NCBI GenBank assembly: GCA_937922005.1
Contig: CAKZWV010000033.1
Span: 1-19,855 of the forward strand
Length of the DNA stretch: 19,855 bases
Reading direction: 5' to 3'
Origin: an uncultured Clostridia bacterium
Lineage (GTDB): Bacteria; Bacillota; Clostridia; Saccharofermentanales; DTU023
In this document: one piece after another, positions 1 through 7,820 of the stretch
How positions within the stretch are numbered: position 1 is the stretch's first letter
Layout: every line of letters starts with the position of its first letter
Program-made: the position numbers and the translations under genes
The notes under the pieces: generated by a model
Told to the model about the DNA's origin: nothing
The model's input: only the letters and a program-made list of their open reading frames with translations
Database searches by the model: none

Positions 1-426
1 GAGGAGGAAGCAAAGGTCCTGGGGCCTGTCTTCACTCTTTTGGGTGGTGAAATCAGCGCTCGTCCATCAGATCCTTCAGCCCCCAGCGGAGAGTCGAATG
101 CGCAAAAGTCTGGCCCCCACGTTTTAGGGGAGGATCAGGGCTTTTTGATAGCACGATCTTATTTTCGCGTCTTTTTACCACCCGTGCGAAAGCTCTATGA
201 TTTAGTGACTGCCATGGATGTGGCACTTACGAACTTGAATGTTCGACCAGTGGCCTGTCTGGTCTGTGGACAGGGCACGGACCAAGGCCCTCTGGTGGAA
301 GGTCTGGCCTATGATAACTTGGTCTATCTCCATGAGACCTGCAGGGAACACAGCCTGGCGGGATCTCATCCAAGGCCGGCCTGTCGTCTCTTTCAGACCC
401 TTGATTCCTGGGAAGACAGCTTGTAA
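1..426 (+). CDS. 3' part of an unrecognised protein with a possible zinc site
   Basis: The frame is open from the first base of the window to a TAA at 424-426, so this is the last 142 codons of a gene that begins upstream; an internal TTG at 40 is not needed as a start. I do not recognise the family. A Ser/Pro-rich linker comes first, then a likely folded part with a C-x2-C pair (residues 86 and 89 of the visible part) and an H-x2-C pair (111 and 114) about 21 residues later. That spacing resembles treble-clef or LIM-like zinc sites, but this is only a pattern match. It ends in an AT-rich spacer. Coding is supported by the long open frame and by base composition unlike the following spacer. 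Confidence 0.5.
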   Translation, partial: EEEAKVLGPVFTLLGGEISARPSDPSAPSGESNAQKSGPHVLGEDQGFLIARSYFRVFLPPVRKLYDLVTAMDVALTNLNVRPVACLVCGQGTDQGPLVEGLAYDNLVYLHETCREHSLAGSHPRPACRLFQTLDSWEDSL

Positions 427-564
427 ACGCTTATATTGTCTTATGTTTTAATATCGTTATATTTCATAAATTTATATTTCAAATTCTATGTTTTCATGTT
501 TTTAAGAACATGCCCTAGCATTTCCTAGCCAAAAAGAGAGTTAGGATGTCCAAAAGGAGGACTT
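427..564. other. AT-rich intergenic spacer before pepV
   Basis: About 140 bases, markedly AT-rich compared with the genes on both sides and full of stop codons in all frames. It carries a possible promoter (436-463), a weak 6-bp inverted repeat (495-500 with 507-512) without a T-run, and the strong ribosome site of the next gene (AAAGGAGG at 553-560). Confidence 0.6.
436..463 (+). promoter_or_regulatory. Possible sigma-A promoter for the dipeptidase gene
   Basis: TTGTCT (436-441) and TATATT (458-463) are separated by 16 bases. Each hexamer is close to consensus, and the pair lies about 100 bases upstream of the dipeptidase start. The surrounding DNA is so AT-rich that chance matches are likely, hence the modest confidence. 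Confidence 0.35.
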
Positions 565-1944
565 ATGCCAGAATTATTGACCGATACACAAGTATCCCGT
601 ATTGAGAAAAATTTAGCCCCCGATTCCAAAACCTTAGATAAGATCGCTGCGACGACTAAGGCTTATCATGATCCGCTCCTGCAAACCTTAAAGGAACTAG
701 TGGCCATCCCTTCTGTTAAGGATGAACCAGCAGAAGACGCCCCCTACGGGCAAGCCTGTAAACGGGCCCTGGATTACTTTGTGGAAAAAACAGAGTCGAT
801 GGGCTTTACGGCTAAAAATGTGGATAATCGTGCGGCCTATGCAGAATTTGGCCAGGGTGAAAAACTGGTGGCTGTAGCCTGTCATTTAGATGTTGTACCG
901 GCAGGAGATGGCTGGAGCCAAGATCCCTTTACTCTTACTGAAGTAGATGATGGCTTTGTGAGTGCCCGGGGGGTGGCAGACGACAAGGGACCTGCTCTAG
1001 CCGTCCTCTACGCCATGAAGGCCCTGATGGATGAGGGCTATGAGCCACCTTGCCGGATCCGTCTCATTGTCGGAGCTGACGAAGAAAATGGGAGTTCCTG
1101 CCTTCAATATTATGCCAAGACCCAGGAGATTCCAGCTTCTGGCTTTACGGCCGATGCGGAATTCCCGGCTGTTTTTGCTGAAAAAGGTCATCTAGGGATT
1201 ATTTTGCACCGCGACCGGACTCAAAGCTCCAAAGATCTCTATCTTGTACGAGCTGAGGCTGGCAAAGCTCTTAATATGGTTCCAGGGATTTGCAAGTATC
1301 GCTTGTCGGATGGGAAGGACCATATGGTTGAGGGTAAACAAGCCCATGCTTCCATGCCGCAAAATGGAATCAATGCGATTCAAAAGGCTTTCGTCGAGAT
1401 TTTTGAGGCTTGTGGCCCAGAAGCCAATCATGTTATTGACCTCTTCCATCATCTTTTTGGGACGGAAACCAATGGTAAATCTCTTGGTATTGCTTGTGAG
1501 GATGCCAGCGGGGCCCTTACCTTGAATGTGGGCACGCTGAAGATTACCGAAGATGAAGTTCGGATTGGTATTGATATCCGCTATCCCATTACGAAGAAGG
1601 GATCGGAGATTGTAGACAAAATCCGTGAAGAAGTCGAGAAATATGGCTTTACCATCGCTGAGTGCGATGATTCGGCTCCTTTGGATCTTGGCGAGAACAG
1701 TGATCTCGTAACCTCCCTTATGAAGGCTTACAATGAAGTTTGCCAAACCGAGGCCAAGGCGGTTGCCATTGGTGGCGGAACTTATGCCCGTGCCTTGCCG
1801 AATATTTGTGCCTTTGGAATGCAGTTCCCGGGCGATCCTGATTGCATGCACCAGGCCAACGAATTTGCAGAAAAACGTAGGATTTTTGCTGCCATGGCCA
1901 TCTACAAGGAGGCTTTGAAAAACCTAGCGTCCCTTTATGCCTAA
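565..1944 (+). CDS. pepV: M20-family dipeptidase, PepV type
   Basis: A cytoplasmic di-zinc peptidase that cleaves dipeptides (PepV/carnosinase group of clan MH). The 459-residue length matches the PepV family (about 470). Metal and catalytic motifs appear in order: HLDVVP with His107 and Asp109; VADDKGP with the bridging Asp at 139/140; ADEENGS with Glu173 (general base) and Glu174; TADAEFP with Asp197; and a late metal ligand, His429, in DCMHQANE. The lid domain lies between about 215 and 375. The ATG at 565 has an excellent ribosome site (AAAGGAGG, 553-560) four bases upstream. It appears to be a single-gene unit, with a possible terminator just downstream. Its likely role is to recycle peptides for an amino-acid fermenter. 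The family is clear; substrate preference cannot be read from sequence. Confidence 0.92.
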   Translation: MPELLTDTQVSRIEKNLAPDSKTLDKIAATTKAYHDPLLQTLKELVAIPSVKDEPAEDAPYGQACKRALDYFVEKTESMGFTAKNVDNRAAYAEFGQGEKLVAVACHLDVVPAGDGWSQDPFTLTEVDDGFVSARGVADDKGPALAVLYAMKALMDEGYEPPCRIRLIVGADEENGSSCLQYYAKTQEIPASGFTADAEFPAVFAEKGHLGIILHRDRTQSSKDLYLVRAEAGKALNMVPGICKYRLSDGKDHMVEGKQAHASMPQNGINAIQKAFVEIFEACGPEANHVIDLFHHLFGTETNGKSLGIACEDASGALTLNVGTLKITEDEVRIGIDIRYPITKKGSEIVDKIREEVEKYGFTIAECDDSAPLDLGENSDLVTSLMKAYNEVCQTEAKAVAIGGGTYARALPNICAFGMQFPGDPDCMHQANEFAEKRRIFAAMAIYKEALKNLASLYA

Positions 1945-1951
1945 GCCCCTT

Positions 1952-1978
1952 AGGGTGCTTGACAGTCGCCCTTAGTTT
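1952..1978 (+). terminator. Possible terminator after pepV
   Basis: AGGGTG (1952-1957) can pair with CGCCCT (1967-1972) across a 9-base loop, with one G-T wobble. The short tail TTAGTTT follows. The stem is GC-rich but the T-run is poor, so this is a weak intrinsic terminator at best. Confidence 0.35.
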
Positions 1979-2067
1979 CCCCTACCCACCCTTGGCCTAG
2001 GCGTGAAGGAAGTCTGCAGGGGCTTTGCCTTCAGTCCCATGGATCAGGAAAGGAAGATTAGCAGCTT

Positions 2068-3642
2068 ATGAATGAAGACAAATATTCCAACCGCGAACTG
2101 CGGATCGCCGTTTTAATCGATGCGGATAATATTTCCTACACCTATGCCCAGGCTATGATGGAGGAAATTGCCTGCTATGGGAATGCAACAATTAAGCGTA
2201 TCTATGGCGACTGGAGTCGGAGCAATTTGAATGGCTGGCGGAGTACTCTCCTCAAGTATGCCATTACTCCCTGCCAGCAGTTTTCTTATACATCCGGTAA
2301 AAATGCCACAGATACGGCCATGATCATTGATGCCATGGATATCCTCTATGCTGAGACGGCTGATGCCTTTTGCCTGGTCTCCAGTGACAGTGATTTTACC
2401 CGCCTCGCAATCCGTTTGAGGGAGGCAGGCAAGTATGTCATTGGTATTGGAGAACAGAAGACCCCTGATGCCTTCATCGCTACCTGTGACCGCTTCATTT
2501 ATCTAGAAATTTTGTCTTACATGCATGAGGACCTGGGGATCGAGTCCTCCAATTCCTCCCTGGCCTACCTGAAAGAGGGAACCGTACGTGACGCAGGCAC
2601 CCCATGGAGTCCTGCACTTTCTTCCAATCCATCTCCAGCCAATACTCCTACCAGCCTTCCTAGCAGCTCTGGCATCTTGACGCCTGGGACGGCTCCCGGT
2701 CCGTATCCTTTAGACCAGGACAAGTTGGTGAAGCTTATTACTCCCCGCGGTGCGACCCCGGCTAAGGCCGGACCTAGCTCTCACGATCGGGGTGGGGACC
2801 GGCAGAAAGATCACTCTGCTTCCCGGGAGCGCTATGCCCATACCCCTAAGGCGGGTCATCAGGTGCGAAAGACTATTCGTACGATCGATGCGGCCCTCAT
2901 CCGTCTTCTCTCTGAGACCGTTACCAGTATGGGAGACGAGATGGGATGGGCCTTTTTGGGGGCCGTTGGCAATCTCCTTTTAAAGAGGCAGCCTTCCTTT
3001 GATTCTCGTAATTATGGCTATCAAAAGCTTTCTGAGCTAATTGATGCCACTGGATGTTTTGAGGTTGACCACCGGGAAGGGGTTGGCAACCAGAAGTTGG
3101 TCTATGTACGTTTGAAGTCTTTGGATGAATTGGCTGAGGATCTCGAGGAGAGTGCGGACTCTCAGCCTTGGTCGGAGAACCAGAGCGATCCTCGCTCCCT
3201 TAAGGCAGCCGTTCAAGATCCTGATGAGAAGGCTCTAGAAAAGGAAACGCTGACCAAGGAAATTATCGCCAAGCTCCACCTGGAAGATTGGGTAGCTTCC
3301 CTTCCTGAAGGAGAAGGAAGAGAGGACCGAGCGGCAGCACTCAGGGAACTGGCCTCTTCACAGGTCCCGGACGAAACTTCGCCATGCCCTGCAAAGCTTA
3401 ATTCGGATGCTCACACTGACCCGGATGTCCATCTTGATCCGCCGGTTTCTCAGCCTACCACAGACACCGAGCCAACTGTTGGCACTGAGCCTTCTGTTAG
3501 CTCCGAGCCTTCTGTTAGCTCCGAGACTCTTGCTAGCTCTCAGACTAGTGCTTCATCTCAGCTTTCTAGTAGTTCTCAGACTTCGACAACGATATCAGAA
3601 GCTCTGCCTACCACGCAGGATACTGAGGAACTGTCAGACTAA
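2068..3642 (+). CDS. NYN-domain protein with LOTUS/OST-HTH domain
   Basis: A 524-residue protein with three parts. Residues 11-148 form an NYN (PIN-like, LabA/DUF88) nuclease fold: acidic positions are LIDADN (Asp18, Asp20), KNATDTAM (Asp82), IIDAMD (Asp88) and SSDSDF (Asp107, Asp109), the pattern expected for metal-dependent RNA cleavage. A Ser/Pro linker (about 160-265) leads to a LOTUS/OST-HTH domain (about 273-350; note the GWAFLGAVGNLLL helix), a fold that binds RNA, including G-quadruplexes, in characterised relatives. The rest is an acidic, Ser/Thr-rich tail ending in hexapeptide repeats (462-509). The domain pair points to RNA processing or regulation, but the target is unknown. No strong Shine-Dalgarno site precedes the ATG; GGAAAGGAAG lies about 10 bases upstream. 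Flanks of about 125 and 147 bases suggest a separate unit. Confidence 0.85.
   Translation: MNEDKYSNRELRIAVLIDADNISYTYAQAMMEEIACYGNATIKRIYGDWSRSNLNGWRSTLLKYAITPCQQFSYTSGKNATDTAMIIDAMDILYAETADAFCLVSSDSDFTRLAIRLREAGKYVIGIGEQKTPDAFIATCDRFIYLEILSYMHEDLGIESSNSSLAYLKEGTVRDAGTPWSPALSSNPSPANTPTSLPSSSGILTPGTAPGPYPLDQDKLVKLITPRGATPAKAGPSSHDRGGDRQKDHSASRERYAHTPKAGHQVRKTIRTIDAALIRLLSETVTSMGDEMGWAFLGAVGNLLLKRQPSFDSRNYGYQKLSELIDATGCFEVDHREGVGNQKLVYVRLKSLDELAEDLEESADSQPWSENQSDPRSLKAAVQDPDEKALEKETLTKEIIAKLHLEDWVASLPEGEGREDRAAALRELASSQVPDETSPCPAKLNSDAHTDPDVHLDPPVSQPTTDTEPTVGTEPSVSSEPSVSSETLASSQTSASSQLSSSSQTSTTISEALPTTQDTEELSD
3451..3594 (+). repeat. 18-bp coding tandem repeat in the NYN protein tail
   Basis: Eight consecutive 18-base units encode six-residue repeats of the type [E/Q]-[P/T/L]-[S/T]-x-[S/G]-[S/T]. 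Units at 3487-3504 and 3505-3522 are identical in DNA; outer units have diverged (for example QPTTDT, EPTVGT, ETLASS, QTSASS). Identical central copies suggest recent slippage or expansion. Confidence 0.85.
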
Positions 3643-3789
3643 GGCCTGTTGGCTTTCTCGAGCCCTTGCCCTTTTATCCCAGTCTTTGGACTAAGCTCTT
3701 GTCGCATGGTCTCAATCCATTCAGGGCCTGTCATTACTATCCATTTATCTACATTCCATATAAGGATCACCCTATACTAAGGAGATATC
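3643..3789. other. Intergenic spacer before the phosphofructokinase
   Basis: A spacer of 147 bases. A short hairpin (GGCT 3651-3654 with AGCC 3661-3664) followed by CTTTTAT is too weak to call a terminator. The last 50 bases are AT-richer and contain TATACT (3773-3778), but with no convincing -35 partner. The ribosome site AAGGAG (3779-3784) belongs to the next gene. Confidence 0.4.
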
Positions 3790-4881
3790 ATGTCATTACG
3801 AGTTGGAATATTAACAAGCGGAGGAGACTGCCAAGGCCTCAATCCCGCCATGCGTGCAGTAGGAAGGACCCTCTTACAGGCAGATCCCGAAACGCAAATC
3901 ATAGGCTTTTTGAACGGCTATGCCGGACTTATGCGAAGCGACTACCGCTACTTGAACGATGTGGACTTTTCGGGGATTTTGAATCTGGGCGGGACGATTT
4001 TGGGGGCCAGTAGGCAGCCTTTTAAGCAACTCCTAGACCCCTTTGATCGGACGAATCCGGAAAAGAAGGACTTTACCCGCTTAGATGCTATGCTGCGGAC
4101 CTTTCAAGATCTGAACTTAGATGCTCTGGTGGTTCTAGGTGGCAATGGCTCGCAAAAGACGGCTAACGCTCTCTTTGAGGCGGGGGTCCCCACCGTTTCT
4201 CTGCCCAAGACCATTGATAATGATCTGGCGGCGACAGAGCTAAGTTTTGGTTTTCACAGTGCGGTTGAAATTGCCACCCAAGTGATTGACGGAGTCCATA
4301 GTACCGCAAGTAGCCACGGACGGGTCTTCATTATTCAACTCATGGGCCATAAGACGGGCTGGCTGACCCTCTATGCAGGGCTCAGTGGGGGGGCGGATGT
4401 CATCCTTATTCCAGAAATTCCATACAATATCAAGAATATTTTGAAAGTCCTTGCCGAGCGAGAAGCTAAGCACCGGCGTTTTTCCATCTTTGCGGTGGCA
4501 GAGGGGGCCGTTAGCCAAGAAGAGGTGGAGATGAGTAAAGAGGAGCGCCTCCAACACTATAGTAATACCAGTCCCTCTGTCGGCTACCGCCTGGCTCAGG
4601 AACTCGAGGATCTTTCGGAAAAAGAGTTTAGGGTAGTGGTGCCAGGCCATTTCCAAAGAGGTGGCGCTCCCTGTGCCTTTGACCGAGTCTTAACTACGGA
4701 AATGGGTTATGAAGCGGCACAAATGATCCTTGAAAAAGACTTTGGAAAGATGGTTGCCGTTGAGAACGGCAAGATCAGCCGGGTGAAGATCTCGAAGGTG
4801 GCTGAAAGCTTACGGACGGTTCCACCCGATCACTATCTGGTCCAAGCGGCCCGAGCCATCGGGGTTTCATTTGGAGATTAG
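3790..4881 (+). CDS. 6-phosphofructokinase, clostridial GGNGS type
   Basis: Phosphorylates fructose 6-phosphate to fructose 1,6-bisphosphate in glycolysis; cytoplasmic; 363 residues. Motifs: N-terminal phosphate loop GGDCQGLN (11-18), LGGNGS (116-121), the catalytic PKTIDNDL (139-146, base Asp143), and MGHKTGW (185-191). Relative to E. coli PfkA, the position of Gly104 is still Gly (Gly120), as in ATP users, while the Gly124 position is Lys (Lys140), as in pyrophosphate users. Asn119 replaces the usual metal-contacting Asp103. This mixed signature occurs in a large group of clostridial and actinobacterial enzymes, so the phosphate donor (ATP or PPi) cannot be assigned. The ATG follows AAGGAG by five bases. 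The next gene starts three bases after the stop, so co-translation is likely. Confidence 0.9.
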   Translation: MSLRVGILTSGGDCQGLNPAMRAVGRTLLQADPETQIIGFLNGYAGLMRSDYRYLNDVDFSGILNLGGTILGASRQPFKQLLDPFDRTNPEKKDFTRLDAMLRTFQDLNLDALVVLGGNGSQKTANALFEAGVPTVSLPKTIDNDLAATELSFGFHSAVEIATQVIDGVHSTASSHGRVFIIQLMGHKTGWLTLYAGLSGGADVILIPEIPYNIKNILKVLAEREAKHRRFSIFAVAEGAVSQEEVEMSKEERLQHYSNTSPSVGYRLAQELEDLSEKEFRVVVPGHFQRGGAPCAFDRVLTTEMGYEAAQMILEKDFGKMVAVENGKISRVKISKVAESLRTVPPDHYLVQAARAIGVSFGD

Positions 4882-4884
4882 ACG

Positions 4885-5898
4885 ATGCAAACAGAACAAG
4901 TAACTGAACCGAAAACCCTGGTCATCTTGGCTGCTGGCATGGGTTCTCGTTATGGGGGCCTGAAGCAAATGGACCCAGTGGGGCCCAATAGAGAACTTTT
5001 AATCGACTATTCTTTGTATGATGCCTACCAGGCTGGTTTCCGCCGGGTTGTTTTCATCATCAAAGAGGCCATGCACCCGGATTTTGAAGCCCTAATTGGG
5101 TCCCGAATCGCCCCCTATTTTGAGCTAGCCTACGCCTACCAAGAACTTTCTGACCTGCCCCAAGACCTGGAAAGACTCTGTCCTAGTCGGCCCGTGGAGG
5201 AGACTCGAAAACTTCTTGCGCAGAGGCAAAAACCCTGGGGGACAGGCCATGCCCTTCTAACGACGGCCAAACTGGTTCCTGGGCCCTTTGCCGTCATCAA
5301 TGCTGATGACTACTATGGCCCTGATGCCTTCCGTCAGATCTTTCAAGCTCTAGACCAGGTCGATGACCACCAAGCTTATATGGTAGCCTATTGGTTGGAC
5401 CATACATTGAGCGATCATGGTCATGTATCCCGGGGCCTTTGCGATATGAAAATCCAGGATGGTCAGCGGCTTTTGGACCGGATAACGGAGCGAAAAATGA
5501 TTCGTAAGGTAAAGCCCTATGATCCTGAGTTGCCTGAAGCAGAGTTTTCTTTGGACCAGGGGGAGAATTGGAATCGAATTTCTGCTAAAGTCCTTTGTTC
5601 CATGAACTTTTGGGGCTTTTCACCTGCCATCTTCCCTACCCTTGACCGGGATTGGTGCTCCTTTTTACAAATGATCCTAGATCCCTCCCAAGGGAAGGAT
5701 CCTCTCAAAGCAGAGTTCTTACTTCCCGAGGTCGTGGAAAAGCGCCTGCTTGAGGAGACGATGATCTGTAAGGTCCTGGAAAGCAACGACCAATGGATTG
5801 GCATGACCTACCAGGAAGATAAGGCAGTGGTCCAGGAAAAACTAAAGGCCCTTGTCAACAGAGGCATTTACCCCTGCCCCCTGTGGGCCAATAAATAG
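4885..5898 (+). CDS. NTP_transferase-family nucleotidyltransferase
   Basis: A 337-residue protein of the sugar-phosphate nucleotidyltransferase superfamily (GT-A-like Rossmann fold). The nucleotide-binding loop LAAGMGSRYGGLKQ is at residues 15-28. PWGTGHA (117-123) and the metal-binding segment NADDYYG (139-145) follow, and a second substrate loop lies around MNFWGFSP. Such enzymes join an NTP to a sugar 1-phosphate or a related alcohol phosphate. The RYGGLKQ variant belongs to a group usually annotated only as a nucleotidyltransferase, so the substrate is unknown. It starts three bases after the phosphofructokinase stop, with GGAG (4873-4876) eight bases upstream, which suggests a shared transcript. 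A link to glycolytic hexose phosphates is a contextual guess. Confidence 0.8.
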   Translation: MQTEQVTEPKTLVILAAGMGSRYGGLKQMDPVGPNRELLIDYSLYDAYQAGFRRVVFIIKEAMHPDFEALIGSRIAPYFELAYAYQELSDLPQDLERLCPSRPVEETRKLLAQRQKPWGTGHALLTTAKLVPGPFAVINADDYYGPDAFRQIFQALDQVDDHQAYMVAYWLDHTLSDHGHVSRGLCDMKIQDGQRLLDRITERKMIRKVKPYDPELPEAEFSLDQGENWNRISAKVLCSMNFWGFSPAIFPTLDRDWCSFLQMILDPSQGKDPLKAEFLLPEVVEKRLLEETMICKVLESNDQWIGMTYQEDKAVVQEKLKALVNRGIYPCPLWANK

Positions 5899-5915
5899 AT
5901 AGATTGGTGAGAACT

Positions 5916-7688
5916 ATGATCGAACCCTTTGATTTTAAAGAAGCTTCCATTACCTTTTTGGCTCCCCTCATGGACCTCCCCGTCGAGGAAGTCCGGGCAC
6001 TAGGAGAGCGGCCCCCCCGCCCCGAACTGGGCGATTTTGCCATACCTTGCTTTAGTTTGGCCAAAAAGCGTCATCAGGCCCCCCAAGCCATTGCTAAGGA
6101 CCTTGTAAAAACTATTGAATCCCAGCCCCTGCCCTCTTTTTTGATCAAAGTCCAAGCTGAGGGAGCATTTGTTAATCTCTTTTACCGGCCAGAGCTATTT
6201 GCAAAAAAAATGGTCGGGAATATTTTGACGCAAAGAGGGGAATACGGGAGATCTCGGATCGGTGAAGGTAAAAACGTGGTTGTAGACTACTCCTCGGCCA
6301 ATATCGCTAAGCGCTTCCATGTGGGTCACGCCTGCTCCACCTTGATCGGGAATGCCATTTGCAATCTTAAAGAGTTTTTGCACTATAATACGATCCGTTG
6401 TAACTACCTGGGGGATTATGGGACCCAGTTTGGAAAATTGATTGTGGCCTACCGCAAATACTCCAACCCTGAGGCTCTGGAGGCAGATCCTATCGAGGAG
6501 CTGACTCGGATTTACGTGAAGTTCCATGAGGAGGCGGAAGTCCATCCAGAGCTTGAAGAGGAAGCTCGGGCTGCTTTTAAGGCCTTGGAAGAGAAGAAGC
6601 CGGAAGAGTTGGCCCTGTGGGAGAAGTTCTGCCAGGTGAGTTTGGCGGCTTTCCAGAAGACCTATGATCGCCTAGGGGTCCGCTTTGACAACTTTAAGGG
6701 TGAGGCCTTTTTTGCTCAATTTGTGCCCGAAGTCTTAACCTTATTAAAAGAAAAGGAACTGTTGACAGAGAGTGAGGGGGCCCAGGTCGTTGATCTAGAA
6801 GCCTATGGTCTCAATCCCTGCATCATTATCAAGAGTGATGGGGCGTCCATTTATGCTACCCGGGACCTGGCGGCTATTTTGTACCGGAAGAGGACCTGGG
6901 ATTTTTCTGAGAATCTATATGTGGTCGGAAAAGAGCAGAAAAATCACTTTAAGCAGGTTTTTGCGGTCATGGATCGCCTGGGCTTCCCGGATGTGGATAA
7001 GTGTCGGCATATTACCTTTGGCCTGGTGAAGTTCAAGGATGCAGCCTTCTCAACCAGGAAGGGCAATGCCATCCAGCTCAACGACCTCTTGGACCACAGC
7101 GTCGAAAGGATTCAGGCCATCATTGATAGCAATATGCCAGATGAGAGTCCAGCTTATCGGGCAGAATTGGCGGAAATTATTGGGGTCGATTCGGTGATCT
7201 TCACTTATGTGAAAAATAGCCGTGATCGGGATATCCTCTTTGATTGGGATGAAATCTTGGATTTTGAAGGGGATACTGCTCCCTACCTACTTTATGCCTT
7301 TGCCAGGGGGCGGAGCGTCCTAGAAAAAGCTATAGCTTCAGGCTTGGTCAAGACAAAAGAGCCTGTGGGGGAGGCCTTACCAGAGATTATTTGGGAAGAA
7401 GGTGACTTTGAACTTCTAATTTCAGAGGAAGAGCAAAACCTTTTGCGCCACCTAGAAATTTTCCCCAACCGGGTCCTAGAAGCCAATAAAGTCTATGAAC
7501 CTTGCCTCATTTCTAAATATTTGCTAGACCTGGCCCGGCTCTTTAACCGTTTCTATCATGGCTGCCCCATTTTAACGGCGGATGATCCTCGGCTGATTCG
7601 GGCTCGCTTAGGGCTCACCGAGGCAACCGCCCTCGTCTTACAAAATGGACTGAAGATCCTAGGTCTTAAGACCGTGAACCGGATGTAG
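5916..7688 (+). CDS. argS: Arginyl-tRNA synthetase
   Basis: Charges tRNA-Arg with arginine; class I synthetase; cytoplasmic. I chose the ATG at 5916 (590 residues) over TTG 5904 and GTG 5907: it is the only ATG there, gives a normal N-terminal domain, and has GGTGAG (5906-5911) just upstream, although that site is weak. Domains: N-terminal additional domain (1-90); catalytic core with the HIGH equivalent HVGH (135-138) inside VDYSSANIAKRFHVGHACS; GDYGTQFGKL (166-174); the class-typical replacement of KMSKS by STRKGN (379-384); and the all-alpha DALR anticodon-binding domain from about 460 to the end. The length is within the usual range (550-600). It lies 17 bases after the nucleotidyltransferase stop and is probably the last gene of that operon. 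Confidence 0.96.
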   Translation: MIEPFDFKEASITFLAPLMDLPVEEVRALGERPPRPELGDFAIPCFSLAKKRHQAPQAIAKDLVKTIESQPLPSFLIKVQAEGAFVNLFYRPELFAKKMVGNILTQRGEYGRSRIGEGKNVVVDYSSANIAKRFHVGHACSTLIGNAICNLKEFLHYNTIRCNYLGDYGTQFGKLIVAYRKYSNPEALEADPIEELTRIYVKFHEEAEVHPELEEEARAAFKALEEKKPEELALWEKFCQVSLAAFQKTYDRLGVRFDNFKGEAFFAQFVPEVLTLLKEKELLTESEGAQVVDLEAYGLNPCIIIKSDGASIYATRDLAAILYRKRTWDFSENLYVVGKEQKNHFKQVFAVMDRLGFPDVDKCRHITFGLVKFKDAAFSTRKGNAIQLNDLLDHSVERIQAIIDSNMPDESPAYRAELAEIIGVDSVIFTYVKNSRDRDILFDWDEILDFEGDTAPYLLYAFARGRSVLEKAIASGLVKTKEPVGEALPEIIWEEGDFELLISEEEQNLLRHLEIFPNRVLEANKVYEPCLISKYLLDLARLFNRFYHGCPILTADDPRLIRARLGLTEATALVLQNGLKILGLKTVNRM

Positions 7689-7744
7689 CCCAGGGATTCC
7701 ATAGGGCTTAAGAGCCTAAGTCTAACTGAAGGAATGTAGCCTTT

Positions 7745-7778
7745 AGGCCTTCTTGCTAGAAGACTTGGCCCAAGGCCT
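7745..7778. repeat. Inverted repeat just upstream of the rdgB promoter
   Basis: AGGCCTT (7745-7751) is perfectly repeated in inverse as AAGGCCT (7772-7778). A second, nested hairpin CTTCT-TGCT-AGAAG (7749-7762) competes with the outer stem. No T-run follows. It ends six bases before the -35 box, so it could be an operator or a remnant argS terminator; neither is proven. Confidence 0.45.
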
Positions 7779-7784
7779 GCAAAA

Positions 7785-7813
7785 TTGACAGAAGGGGCGC
7801 TTCCTTTTATAAT
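7785..7813 (+). promoter_or_regulatory. Perfect-consensus sigma-A promoter
   Basis: TTGACA (7785-7790), exactly 17 bases, then TATAAT (7808-7813): a 12/12 match with ideal spacing. Transcription should start around 7820-7821, which coincides with the ATG at 7821. It would drive rdgB, the membrane protein gene, prfB and possibly the purine genes downstream. Activity is inferred; the hexamers are directly visible. Confidence 0.85.
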
Positions 7814-7820
7814 GCAAGAG

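Noticed and set aside
495..512. CATGTT/AACATG inverted repeat as a terminator
   Set aside because: The 6-bp AT-rich stem has no T-run after it; likely chance in AT-rich DNA.
1192..1851. A 219-codon open frame on the - strand
   Set aside because: It is antisense to the well-supported dipeptidase gene, with no family resemblance and no ribosome site; a shadow of the coding frame.
1959..1987. TTGACA at 1959 as a promoter for the NYN gene
   Set aside because: No -10-like hexamer at 16-18 bases; the element is in the loop of a possible terminator hairpin.
7785..7820. TTG at 7785 or ATG at 7812 as the rdgB start
   Set aside because: They lie in the -35 and -10 boxes of a 12/12 consensus promoter, so they would not be in its transcript.
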